A DNA stretch of 64,000 nucleotides, taken from the NCBI RefSeq assembly GCF_965139335.1, contig NZ_CBCSEL010000001.1; one strand, given 5' to 3'. The notes under the pieces are model-generated. The model saw only the letters and a program-made list of their open reading frames with translations. It searched no databases and had not been told where the DNA came from. The first letter of the stretch is position 1; each line of letters opens with the position of its first letter. Positions 26,711 through 35,508 of this stretch are shown piece after piece. The stretch is from Catellicoccus marimammalium. GTDB lineage: Bacteria > Bacillota > Bacilli > Lactobacillales > Catellicoccaceae. A program made the translations under genes and the position numbers.

Positions 26711-26842
26711 ATGGATATAATAATAATTCAAATGGATGAGCGGAATTTTGAAGAAGATATTGAATATGCAATGACGCAAAATGGTTGGAAGAGTGAGAAA
26801 TTTCGAGAGGTTGGATATAATGTAAAACTAGGGTTATGTTGA
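26711..26842 (+). pseudogene. hsdR: Type I RM restriction subunit HsdR, N-terminal fragment
   Basis: 43 codons beginning at 26711 contain ERNFEEDIEYAMTQNGWKSE, the conserved start of HsdR proteins (NFEEDIE...GW). The normal protein is ~1,000 residues, so almost all of it is deleted. A short run in another frame (VEEANRLEIRRRK, to about 26880) may be another scrap. It shows that the Kiwa-like pair sits between hsdS and hsdR of one former type I locus. Confidence 0.65.
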
Positions 26843-26885
26843 AGAAGCAAATAGATTAGAAATAAGACGAAGGAAGTAAAAAAGA

Positions 26886-26917
26886 AAAAGCGAACTCTTA
26901 AGAGTCCGCTTTTTTTA
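26886..26917. terminator. Terminator, copy 3 of the AGCGAACTC family
   Basis: AAAAAGCGAACTC-TTAA-GAGTCCGCTTTTTT, same stem and same A-C mismatch as the copy at 18618. It can serve the minus-strand NlpC-like gene as well. Confidence 0.8.
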
Positions 26918-26923
26918 TAGGTT

Positions 26924-28399
26924 TTATTTTTTTAATGTAATAGCTTTATCTGTAAGATAACCTAAGAAATCGCCATCTTTTTGGCTGTACACTGCATAGT
27001 ATACACTACCATCTGCACATTGGAATTTATCTTTTAGATAGACTTCTTTATTGGCCCATTTTTTAGTTGTGCTTTGAATATTATTGAAAGTGAAATCTTT
27101 CCATAAAACATAGTCTCGGCCATTGATAGTTCCTGTAGCTGCGACCGCAATTGGTGCACCTTCCATTGTTTTTCCACCATTATGACCTAAAGTAGTTGCT
27201 TTTTCATCGATATAGCCAACCCATTTATTATCGTTGTCATAAAGACTTAAGAAACGATCATTGTTTGTAGAAGTGTAGTATCCTTTTGCGAAATATGTTT
27301 TTTGATATAGTTTATCAGAAATCGTTTTTACTTTCGTTAATTCTTTGTCACGATAAATATTGAATCCTTTTTTCGTAATAGAAACATATTTTTTATAATT
27401 TTTGTATTTATCTAAGGTTCCTTTTGTATAAGAAATCGCATGGTCATTGACATAACCTAACCATTTATTTTCTTTGTTATAAAGGGAAGCGTAAGTCGCT
27501 CCGTTGAAGTGGTGATATTCACCTTTTACAAAAAGTACTTGTTGATATAGGTTATCGGTATTACCACGTTTCTTTTTAAATGTTAAATCTTTCCATAGAT
27601 CATAATCTTTTTTCACAACTTTAGCATTGCGTTTTACAGAGTAATAAATACCCCCTTGGTCTGGCGCAACTTCCATATTTTTTTCAGAAAGATAGCCTAA
27701 CCATTTATCTTTGTTGTTATAAACAGAGTAATATTTCACACCATCAATTGTGTAGTAACGTTTTGCTTTTAATGTTGTATGGTAATAATCTGCTAAATTC
27801 GCTTTTTTAGTTTTTAATGTTAAATCTTTATATGTGTAGTCAGAATTGTTAATTACAGAAACATAAGTATCTTTCAATTCTGTCGCTTCAGAAGTTGAAG
27901 TATCTCCTTTGATTACTCGACGAATAGAAGAAGGAGTACCTAAATTTTTCAGATCCATAGTTTTTACTTTAGAAGTACCACTTGTGGCGATGACTTGATT
28001 ATCTCCAACATAAACACCGTTATAAGTATTATTATTGAAGAAGACCATATCTCCAGGTTGGATATCTTTCATCGTAACTGCTGTACCTTTAGTGGCTTGT
28101 TCACTCACAGAACGACCAACATTCATATTCAAGGCTGTTTTGTATACATATTGAACAAGTCCAGAGCAGTCAAAACCTGTTTCTGGAGTATTTCCATTCG
28201 CAGCATATTTCACACCAACTTGTTTTTTAGCTACATCTACTACTTTTTGTTGAGCTGTAGATAACGCTGCTTTTACTTTAGAAATTTGTGTTGCTTTTGC
28301 ATCTGCAGGTTTTGTAGCTGCAGCACAAACTTCAGTGATTCCTACGCTAGAAACTGCCAATAAAATAGAAGTATTCATAATCCATTTTTTCTTCATCAT
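26924..28399 (-). CDS. Secreted NlpC/P60-fold protein lacking catalytic His, with four SH3_8 modules
   Basis: Exported 491-residue protein with a signal peptide (ending near VCAAATK) and an NlpC/P60-like domain (about residues 48-160). The nucleophile is kept (FDCSGL, Cys78), but the His normally found in H-V-G/A-I-Y is Tyr126 (TYNGVYVG), and the second polar residue of IHA is Ala138 (VIATSG). In the paralogue at 16710 both positions are His. A hydrolase function is therefore doubtful; a binding or structural role is more likely. Four SH3_8/GW modules follow (about 165-485). The start at 28399 (adjacent ATG at 28396) is chosen for the upstream GAAAGGA; a longer frame to 28426 lacks one. Confidence 0.85.
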   Translation of the reverse strand: MMKKKWIMNTSILLAVSSVGITEVCAAATKPADAKATQISKVKAALSTAQQKVVDVAKKQVGVKYAANGNTPETGFDCSGLVQYVYKTALNMNVGRSVSEQATKGTAVTMKDIQPGDMVFFNNNTYNGVYVGDNQVIATSGTSKVKTMDLKNLGTPSSIRRVIKGDTSTSEATELKDTYVSVINNSDYTYKDLTLKTKKANLADYYHTTLKAKRYYTIDGVKYYSVYNNKDKWLGYLSEKNMEVAPDQGGIYYSVKRNAKVVKKDYDLWKDLTFKKKRGNTDNLYQQVLFVKGEYHHFNGATYASLYNKENKWLGYVNDHAISYTKGTLDKYKNYKKYVSITKKGFNIYRDKELTKVKTISDKLYQKTYFAKGYYTSTNNDRFLSLYDNDNKWVGYIDEKATTLGHNGGKTMEGAPIAVAATGTINGRDYVLWKDFTFNNIQSTTKKWANKEVYLKDKFQCADGSVYYAVYSQKDGDFLGYLTDKAITLKK

Positions 28400-28622
28400 T
28401 GTCATCCTTTCTGTAAGACCATTCACATGTCATATTCTGTAACTTTATTGTAACATTTTTGTAACGTTATAGGGTAGTAGTATTGAAAAAATTTTTGTTT
28501 TTTCAAGTTATCCATCATTATATAGTAAAAAACCTCTTCGTCAATAGTGAATCTTTTCTTAAGTGTGTTCATTATTGATAACTTTATTTATCTTCTATAA
28601 TAAAGAAGAGGAGGAGAGTATA

Positions 28623-28949
28623 ATGTTTCAATATAAGAAAAGGACGAAAAGAAGAAGAGAGGTCCATCCACAAAAGGATAGAGAGGATATGATTACTGCG
28701 ATTCGCAAAATTTATAAAGAGGTGCATCCTTTACCGCAAGGAGTAGAAGAAATCCTTGTTCGCGCGATGAAACGATTGAACAAAGAAAAGGATATTGAAT
28801 ATGCGGCGTATCGAATTTGTACAGATTTAATATTAGAAAGTAAAAAAGATCCTACAATAGGAAGCATTTCTGCTTATCCTAAAGAAATTCAAGAACTATA
28901 TGCATTGTGTTATGACATCGGGCAATATTTTTTTGAAGGATTATGTTGA
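28623..28949 (+). CDS. Small helical protein, possible bacteriocin immunity protein
   Basis: A 108-residue, cytoplasmic, mostly helical protein with a very basic start (KKRTKRRR). The pattern IRKIYKEV...EILVRAMKRL...AAYRICTDLIL...IQELYALCYDI is compatible with the four-helix fold of class IIa bacteriocin immunity proteins, and length fits. This is a weak assignment based on shape. ATG at 28623 follows GAGGAGGAGAG; the in-frame extension to 28563 runs through the promoter region (TATAAT at 28596-28601). No bacteriocin gene is adjacent. The shared terminator family follows. Confidence 0.5.
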   Translation: MFQYKKRTKRRREVHPQKDREDMITAIRKIYKEVHPLPQGVEEILVRAMKRLNKEKDIEYAAYRICTDLILESKKDPTIGSISAYPKEIQELYALCYDIGQYFFEGLC

Positions 28950-28954
28950 TATAA

Positions 28955-28987
28955 GAAAAAGCGAACTCTTAGGAGCTCGCTTTTTTG
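28955..28987. terminator. Terminator, copy 4 of the AGCGAACTC family
   Basis: AAAAAGCGAACTC-TTAG-GAGCTCGCTTTTTT between converging genes. Compared with copies 1 and 3 it has the complementary arm GAGCTCGC, moving the mismatch. Confidence 0.8.
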
Positions 28988-28992
28988 TATGT

Positions 28993-30399
28993 TTAATGAG
29001 TGAAGCCATAAGTTCCTTTCTTTTTCACCACATCAGAACCATCGACAAGATGAGCTTCATTCAATTCTTTAATACTATCTTTCAAGTCATTGATAAATTC
29101 AATGGCCTCATTCATTCCAAGGTCGGCACGACAGACGACACGTTGAACAATTAAATCTTGTAAATTTTTAGACATTGGATAGGTAGGGACTTGCCAACCA
29201 CGCATACGTAAATGATCAGATAAATCATATAACGTCCAAGGAACATCAATCTCTTCTTTTAATGTATAACAAAGAACAGGTAAGTGTTCGGCACCATTTA
29301 CCATGGTGAAGTATCCAGTTTCTTTCAATTCTTTTTCGATATACATCGCGACTTTATGCGTACGTAAATGGATTTCTTTATAACCATCAAAGCCAAAACG
29401 AATGAAATTATAATACTGTCCAATAATTTGTGAGGCACTACGAGAGAAGTTAATTGCCATCGTAGGAAGTTCACCACCAAGGTAACTAACATTAAAGATC
29501 AATTTTTCTGGTAGATATTTTTTATCACGCCATAATACCCAGCCAATTCCAGGATAAACTAAACCATATTTATGTCCTGAAGCATTAATAGAAATGACAT
29601 TTTTTAAACGGAAGTCCCAAGGAATTTCTGGTTCTACAAAAGGAGTATAAAATCCTCCTGAGGCAGCATCGACGTGAATATAAACCGGGAACTCACTTTC
29701 TTGGTTATGTTTTTCTACTAAAGCATCCAATGTTTTTAAATCGTCATAGCGGCCACTATAGGTGATGCCCATAATGCCAACAATCCCGATGGTATATTCA
29801 TCGACATAATCCATCACGGTATCCATGTTTAAAGAAAGATGTTCTTTATCCATAGGAACTTCACGCAATTCAATATCCCAATAGGTACAAAATTTCTCCC
29901 AACAAACTTGATAACCAGAAGAAATGACAAGATTTGGTCGTTGTTTTGTTCGATCTAATCCTTGAGCTTCTGCTCGTTGTTGCCAAGAGAATTTCATCGC
30001 GATTCCTGCTAACATACAAGCTTCAGAAGAGCCGACAGTAGAAGTTCCAATAAATTCTTCTTTTTCAGAAGCGTGCCACAAATCTCCAATAATATTCACA
30101 CAACGATTTTCAATCTCTGTCATGCGTGGATATTCAGACTTATCAATCGCATTAATCGATAAGGTTTGTGCCATTAATTCTGTAGCTTCTGGTTCCATAT
30201 AGGTTTGGCAGAAGGTTGCTAAATTTTGACGAGCATTTCCTTCATCCACTAACTGGTCTTGAACTACACGAGACGCGATGCGTGGCTCTACTCCTTTTTG
30301 ATTCAAACGATATTTTGGCAGTGGATCTCCTTCAAGAGAAGAACCAAAAATTGGATCTAAGTAAGGATTTTCCTCCTGATTCTTTTTTCCATATAACAT
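28993..30399 (-). CDS. gadB: Glutamate decarboxylase
   Basis: PLP enzyme converting glutamate to GABA and CO2, consuming a proton and giving acid resistance. 468 residues, normal for GadB. The PLP-binding lysine is in ASGHKYG and the cofactor-site HVDAASGGF (about residues 240-250) is typical; GTSTVGSSEACM and PMSKNLQDL are also family blocks. The start is preceded by AAAAGGAGTG. No glutamate/GABA antiporter gene (gadC) is adjacent in this window, unlike the usual gadCB operon, so a partner must be elsewhere or missing. Confidence 0.95.
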   Translation of the reverse strand: MLYGKKNQEENPYLDPIFGSSLEGDPLPKYRLNQKGVEPRIASRVVQDQLVDEGNARQNLATFCQTYMEPEATELMAQTLSINAIDKSEYPRMTEIENRCVNIIGDLWHASEKEEFIGTSTVGSSEACMLAGIAMKFSWQQRAEAQGLDRTKQRPNLVISSGYQVCWEKFCTYWDIELREVPMDKEHLSLNMDTVMDYVDEYTIGIVGIMGITYSGRYDDLKTLDALVEKHNQESEFPVYIHVDAASGGFYTPFVEPEIPWDFRLKNVISINASGHKYGLVYPGIGWVLWRDKKYLPEKLIFNVSYLGGELPTMAINFSRSASQIIGQYYNFIRFGFDGYKEIHLRTHKVAMYIEKELKETGYFTMVNGAEHLPVLCYTLKEEIDVPWTLYDLSDHLRMRGWQVPTYPMSKNLQDLIVQRVVCRADLGMNEAIEFINDLKDSIKELNEAHLVDGSDVVKKKGTYGFTH

Positions 30400-30592
30400 C
30401 CAATCACTCCTTTTTCATTTTTACTACCAAGTTCATTTTATCACTTAATGGTTAGAAAATAGAAAGAGAAGGATTGAGGGAAAAGAATTGAATAACAGAG
30501 AGAATTGCAATGAAGAATTGTTTTTATTATGATAAAATTAGTTTTATTATTAAAGAATATAGATGAATTTTAAGAAATATAGAGGAGATAAA

Positions 30593-32353
30593 ATGTCAAA
30601 GATAGAAGCTCATGAAGAAACATTAAAAAGTTATTTGCAAATAGAAAATGGTTCATTATTCATTCCTTATTCTCAACGTCCTTATGAATGGACAGAGAAG
30701 CAGGTAAAGCGATTATTTGAAGATCTAATTATATTGAATAATTCAAATGTGGAAATACATATGTTGAATTTTTTTACCTTGTCAAAAGAAAATGATAATT
30801 TATCTATTTTTGATGGACAACAACGGACAATTACCACCATATTATTTATCGGAGCAATAGCTAATATTGCTAAAAAAGAAGGGTTTACAAAATTAGGAAA
30901 AGAAATCGTAGAAACATATATAAAGAAAACAGGAAGTGAATTGGAAGGAAATAATGATAAATTGAAAATTCTTTTTGATTCAAATCATAAAGAATCTGAA
31001 TCATTTTTGTATTCTATCATCGAAGATCCTAATTATACTATAGATATCGACAGTATAGATTCAGGTTCTAAAAACACTGTACAGTCAATTGAAAAAAACT
31101 ATCATTTATTAGAAAAACTTATCGATGATTATTTAAAAGATTCTAACTTTAATACTTTGGAAGATAATAGTAAGAAAAAATTTATCATTTCTCTTTTTAA
31201 TGATATCCTTACTAAAACTCAATTGATAACAATAATAACAGAAAATGATAGTTTAGCAATGGCTATGTTTGAAACATTGAATAATACTGGAAAACAGTTG
31301 GAAAATTTTTTTGTTTTGAAGAATGATATTATTTCTACAACAGATGTAGAGCCAATAAAAGAACTTTGGGAAAATATAGAAGTTTCTTTGGATAGTATTA
31401 ATTACAATCAATTTCTTACTACATTTGCAACTATTTTGTTAGGGAAAGTATCAAAGGATAATTTGTTGAATAAATTATATAGTATATTCCCAAAGAAAGA
31501 TGTTCAAAAAATGAAAGAGTTATTGAAGTTGATGGATGAAGGATCTATTAATTATCGATATATATGTATTCCAGATACAATGTATAACAATAAAAAATAT
31601 ACTAATACTTATGAAATAGAAAAATTTATTAAATATTCTCGTGCAATTGATTTATTTCATATTCGACAACATTTTCCTATATTGCTAGCAATGTTTATGC
31701 ATCCATCTCAATATTTACTAGAAGATATCATCAAAGTTCAAAAATCTATTTTAGCTCTAACTATAAGTAAATTTTATTTTTGTTCTGAAAAGGCTAATAA
31801 AATTGAAAAATCATTTGCTAACTTAGCTCATAAGATATATACAGATAAAATCAATACATTAGAAATATTAGAAAATATAAAAATAGAATTTCCTATTCTA
31901 AATTTATTAAAAAATAATATTGAAAATTTTGAGGTACGTAGGCAAAATCATAAAATAAAATTTTTATTAAGAGAAACTTATAATCATAAATATAATAAAG
32001 AAACGGTTATTAAAGAAGATACCAAAAACATTCATTATGAACATATATTACCTCAAACTATTAGTAGTGATAGTGAATGGAGTAAGATGTTTACTGTTGA
32101 AGAACATGAAAGATATTATAAGTATATAGGTAATGGTACGTTATTATTGAATTCTATTAATGCATCTATTAAGAATAGTGATTTTAGCATAAAAAAAAGT
32201 AAATATTTAGAAAGTAGCATTATTGAAAATCAAAAATTGTGTTTAGAAAATGATATATGGGATAAAAAAGCTATTGAAAGAAGAACAAAATCTTTAGCTG
32301 TAGATATTATCAAATACTTAAATTCTCTATGTAATGTTTATACAGATATATAA
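30593..32353 (+). CDS. GmrSD-type DUF262/DUF1524 protein (type IV restriction-like)
   Basis: A 586-residue single-chain protein with an N-terminal DUF262 (ParB-like NTPase) domain and a C-terminal DUF1524 HNH-type nuclease domain. This is the layout of fused GmrSD enzymes, which cut phage DNA carrying modified bases. DUF262 marks: YSQRPYEW (about 26-33) and FDGQQRTITT with DGQQR at 74-78. The nuclease site is HYEHILPQT (H481, E483, H484), followed by YIGNGTLLLNSINASIKNSDF typical of DUF1524. ATG at 30593 follows GAGGAG; an in-frame ATG at 30563 has no ribosome site. It is monocistronic, with a terminator after it. Target modification is unknown. Confidence 0.88.
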   Translation: MSKIEAHEETLKSYLQIENGSLFIPYSQRPYEWTEKQVKRLFEDLIILNNSNVEIHMLNFFTLSKENDNLSIFDGQQRTITTILFIGAIANIAKKEGFTKLGKEIVETYIKKTGSELEGNNDKLKILFDSNHKESESFLYSIIEDPNYTIDIDSIDSGSKNTVQSIEKNYHLLEKLIDDYLKDSNFNTLEDNSKKKFIISLFNDILTKTQLITIITENDSLAMAMFETLNNTGKQLENFFVLKNDIISTTDVEPIKELWENIEVSLDSINYNQFLTTFATILLGKVSKDNLLNKLYSIFPKKDVQKMKELLKLMDEGSINYRYICIPDTMYNNKKYTNTYEIEKFIKYSRAIDLFHIRQHFPILLAMFMHPSQYLLEDIIKVQKSILALTISKFYFCSEKANKIEKSFANLAHKIYTDKINTLEILENIKIEFPILNLLKNNIENFEVRRQNHKIKFLLRETYNHKYNKETVIKEDTKNIHYEHILPQTISSDSEWSKMFTVEEHERYYKYIGNGTLLLNSINASIKNSDFSIKKSKYLESSIIENQKLCLENDIWDKKAIERRTKSLAVDIIKYLNSLCNVYTDI

Positions 32354-32356
32354 ATA

Positions 32357-32391
32357 AAAAAGATGATGGGTTTTCATCATCTTTTTTATTT
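32357..32391 (+). terminator. Terminator after GmrSD-type gene
   Basis: AAAAAAGATGATG-GGTTTT-CATCATCTTTTTT, a perfect stem with T-run. Confidence 0.85.
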
Positions 32392-32478
32392 TGAAAACCT
32401 TTCCAAATATTAAAAAAATGTTAAATCAATGATATGATAAAAATATGAAAAATTTTGTTATCTTATCAAGGAGGTCTT

Positions 32479-33999
32479 ATGATTAATAAACAAAAAAGTG
32501 CAGGGATAGCCTATTTATTGGAAATTTTACTTTTCAATTTTGGGGCAGGATGGTTTTATTTAAACCGTATTGCTCATGCAGTCATTCATTTAGTATGTGG
32601 ACTTATTTTTGGTTCTATATCTTGGTATATGGCTTGGTTATTAATTATTGCTAATCGATTGGATGCAATAAATGATACTAGTATTTATGTAACGAATCTA
32701 ATGACAAATACACCTATTCGCTTCTTGATTTTTGTTTTATACATCTTTTGGTTCATTTGGGATATGATTGTATTGAAGAGTGCAATCGATGAAACGAATA
32801 AAGAAATTATGGAACAAGATCAAAATTATATGATGCGAATGTCACAAATGTTTGGTCATAATCCACAGTCACCTGTTCCAACTTCTGCAGCTACTCCAGT
32901 AGAACAAAAAGTGGAACCAACTACAGTTCAACCTACAACGCAACGTAAAAAACAAGCAACAAGTACAATGAATAATCAATTGGATTCTAAAGCTTGGGCA
33001 AAAGTAGTACAAAATGAAAAACAAACAGAGGAATATCAAAAATTCCAAAATGCGTACTATGATATTACGAATCATTTAGAAAATGGAAAATTAAAACGTA
33101 GTTATCAACTATTGGAAGATGAGGATTATGTAACAGCGAGTCAATATTTTGAAGAATTGTTGATTGCTGGAGAAGATCAATCTTTAGTTTATTTGGGTCG
33201 TAGTTTAGCAAATTTAGAAATTCATTCTCCAGAAATGATGTTCTTATGCGGACACATGTTAAAAAAAGATAATAATTTCCAACGTGGAAGTCGCTTAGAG
33301 GATGAAGGTCATACGATTTATGAATTATTCAATCAATTAATGCAACGAGCACAGAAAAAATATGAAGCAATTGTGGTTTATCAGTCGGTAGAAGCTCGAA
33401 AAAATATGAATTATGACCAAATTATTCATGAATTAACTCCTTATAAAGAGGAATTAAATTCAGAGATTTTTTCTCGTTTACAACAAGAACGAGAAGAGAT
33501 TTATAATCGCTCAGTGAAAATGCAAGAAGAAGAGACTCCTTCTATTGAGTACTTCACCACATTACATTCTCAATATGCTTGGTGTGGGGAATATAAAGAC
33601 GCACCACAACGAATGAAAGAATTAACAGAACAAAGAATGGTATTTGAAGCCCAACAGAAGAAAAAAACTCAACGTTTATGGATTACCATTGCTTCTTCTA
33701 TTGCAGTTCTTGTCGTGGTTAGTGTTTCTGGATATTTTATGTATCGCAATTATGAGGGAAGTACTTCTTTAAATCACTTAAGCGTTAAAGAACGTATGGC
33801 TATTGAAGAATTTTGTAAGAAAAATGAATTGAATTCCAAAGAATTTATTTGGAAAAAAGAAAAAGATTCAAGTAAAGAATTTATTTATATTACTTATGAG
33901 CCAATTCAATTATTTAAAGATAGTCCACAAGAAGAGGGCTCTTCAGAAATCGGTCGAGATCAAACGATTTATATCAATCCTAAAGATAAAAAAGAATAG
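32479..33999 (+). CDS. Multi-pass membrane protein with cytoplasmic helical region, unknown
   Basis: A 506-residue protein with an N-terminal membrane part (about residues 8-110, three to four segments, beginning YLLEILLFNFGAGWFYLNR, reminiscent of TM2-type domains). A Thr/Gln/Pro-rich linker (about 125-165) and a long helical region (about 170-395) follow, with TPR-like patterns (DYVTASQYFEELLIAGEDQ). A single further membrane segment (about 402-425, ITIASSIAVLVVVSVSGYF) leads to a ~75-residue C-terminal domain. The function is not recognised. The ATG at 32479 follows AAGGAGG. The next gene, also a membrane-anchored protein of unknown type, begins about 40 bases later and is likely co-transcribed. 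Confidence 0.65.
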   Translation: MINKQKSAGIAYLLEILLFNFGAGWFYLNRIAHAVIHLVCGLIFGSISWYMAWLLIIANRLDAINDTSIYVTNLMTNTPIRFLIFVLYIFWFIWDMIVLKSAIDETNKEIMEQDQNYMMRMSQMFGHNPQSPVPTSAATPVEQKVEPTTVQPTTQRKKQATSTMNNQLDSKAWAKVVQNEKQTEEYQKFQNAYYDITNHLENGKLKRSYQLLEDEDYVTASQYFEELLIAGEDQSLVYLGRSLANLEIHSPEMMFLCGHMLKKDNNFQRGSRLEDEGHTIYELFNQLMQRAQKKYEAIVVYQSVEARKNMNYDQIIHELTPYKEELNSEIFSRLQQEREEIYNRSVKMQEEETPSIEYFTTLHSQYAWCGEYKDAPQRMKELTEQRMVFEAQQKKKTQRLWITIASSIAVLVVVSVSGYFMYRNYEGSTSLNHLSVKERMAIEEFCKKNELNSKEFIWKKEKDSSKEFIYITYEPIQLFKDSPQEEGSSEIGRDQTIYINPKDKKE

Positions 34000-34039
34000 A
34001 AAAAGTAATAATGGTTGGATAAAAACATAAATGGAGAAC

Positions 34040-35383
34040 ATGATGTCAGAATTCAATCAACAGAAAAATGAATTATTAAATGAACTAGAAAAACTAGAAG
34101 ATGGAGGAACAAAAGAACCACCAAAAAAAGGAAGTTCTTCGTTTTTTACTCCCAAACAAAAGAAAACAGAAAATAAAAAAAGTATCGTAGGTATGATTTT
34201 ACCTATTTTATGTGTAATTATCTTTATTGGTATGATTGGTATGATTTTACAATTTAATGCCTCTCGCACACAATCAACAAAAGATAACTCCGGCTCTATC
34301 GTAGCACCTTCGAATCGTGAAGAAATGAAAAAAGTTCTTTCTAGTGCCAAAGTTTCATTAGTAGATAATAGATTATATATTGACCAAGAAGTCAATCATA
34401 ATACATTAGTGCGCTCTACATTATCTGTAGAGAAAAAAGATGGAAACTATATTTTTGAATCAGCGGATAATTTTGTACGCTATGAAATTGGTAGTGGCTC
34501 TTTATTAACGGATGCTACAGTAGAGACAGATGATAATACGTATGATTTTAATACCAATTCAGATGCGATGATGAATTATGATAATACTCATGATGGAAAT
34601 GGACAATATTTTGTCCTATCTAATGAAAATTTAGAAGATAGTGATATCGATATGTTAGAAGTTTTACAAAATATGGCTTCTAGCGATAATGTAAGCATTC
34701 ATTATACTACAAGTGGTGGGTCAGGAGAAGAACCGATATCCACAGAAGATGCAGAAGATACTTATAATAAAATGCAAGAAAATACAGAAATGGCAAAAGT
34801 CTTAGAAAATCAAAGTATTTCAATTGATGAAGCCCAAAAATACTTGGAAAAAGGGAAAGAAGAGCGCAAAAAAGTATATAAAGAACAAGCAGCACAAGCG
34901 AAAAAAGATTTGAAGAAATACACAAAAATCAAGCGAGGAAATTCTACATACTGCCTTCGTTCTCTAAGTGAAGACGTATCTGTCGGCTACTTATTTGTCA
35001 AAACAGATGATGGAAATGTTGCAGGATCACCTTGTGTAACGTTTAGAAATAATGTTTATTTAAGTGATGTTACTTTTGAATCAGAAAATGAAACTTTCAT
35101 GTTTGATGATGGAGATTCTTCAGATTCTATTGTCACTTACTTTGATTATAATGGAGAAAAATATACAGCACTAATTCAAACTTCAAATAAACTAGATGTT
35201 GTCAATGTAATGAATGCTCTTTCTAAAACAGGAGCAGATATGCGCGCAATCGCCCAAAACTTCAGTGATTCAAATACACAGTATTTTGATGCAGAATTTT
35301 ATGGTAAAATCTATAAATCTTTACAAGTAGTTATGGATGAAGTAAAACCTTTACTTGGTGAAAAGTATAGTATATTAGATTAA
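34040..35383 (+). CDS. Single-pass membrane protein with large extracytoplasmic domain, unknown
   Basis: About 447 residues. A hydrophilic N-terminal segment (about 1-50, rich in Lys and Glu) precedes one membrane helix (about 52-75, GMILPILCVIIFIGMIGMIL). About 370 residues then lie predicted outside the cell, acidic and rich in Asp/Ser/Asn, with a helical part near 235-290 and no cysteine-rich or LPXTG end. No family is recognised. The start is at 34040 or 34043, next to GGAG; ATG at 34031 is also in frame but has no site. It forms a likely two-gene unit with the preceding membrane protein and ends at a strong terminator. Confidence 0.65.
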   Translation: MMSEFNQQKNELLNELEKLEDGGTKEPPKKGSSSFFTPKQKKTENKKSIVGMILPILCVIIFIGMIGMILQFNASRTQSTKDNSGSIVAPSNREEMKKVLSSAKVSLVDNRLYIDQEVNHNTLVRSTLSVEKKDGNYIFESADNFVRYEIGSGSLLTDATVETDDNTYDFNTNSDAMMNYDNTHDGNGQYFVLSNENLEDSDIDMLEVLQNMASSDNVSIHYTTSGGSGEEPISTEDAEDTYNKMQENTEMAKVLENQSISIDEAQKYLEKGKEERKKVYKEQAAQAKKDLKKYTKIKRGNSTYCLRSLSEDVSVGYLFVKTDDGNVAGSPCVTFRNNVYLSDVTFESENETFMFDDGDSSDSIVTYFDYNGEKYTALIQTSNKLDVVNVMNALSKTGADMRAIAQNFSDSNTQYFDAEFYGKIYKSLQVVMDEVKPLLGEKYSILD

Positions 35384-35389
35384 TACAGA

Positions 35390-35418
35390 ACAAGACGATG
35401 AATTTTCATCGTCTTTTT
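35390..35418 (+). terminator. Terminator after membrane-protein pair
   Basis: AAGACGATGAA-TT-TTCATCGTCTTTTTT hairpin with T-run. Confidence 0.85.
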
Positions 35419-35508
35419 TGTTGGAAAACGTTTTTATCTTTATTTTTTATTAATTTATGGTATATTTATGATAATAAAAGAAGAAAGATTCTAGAAAAGA
35501 GGCGTAGT

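Noticed and set aside
28993..30399. Overlapping plus-strand frames within gadB
   Set aside because: They lack ribosome sites and recognisable content, while the minus strand encodes a complete GadB.
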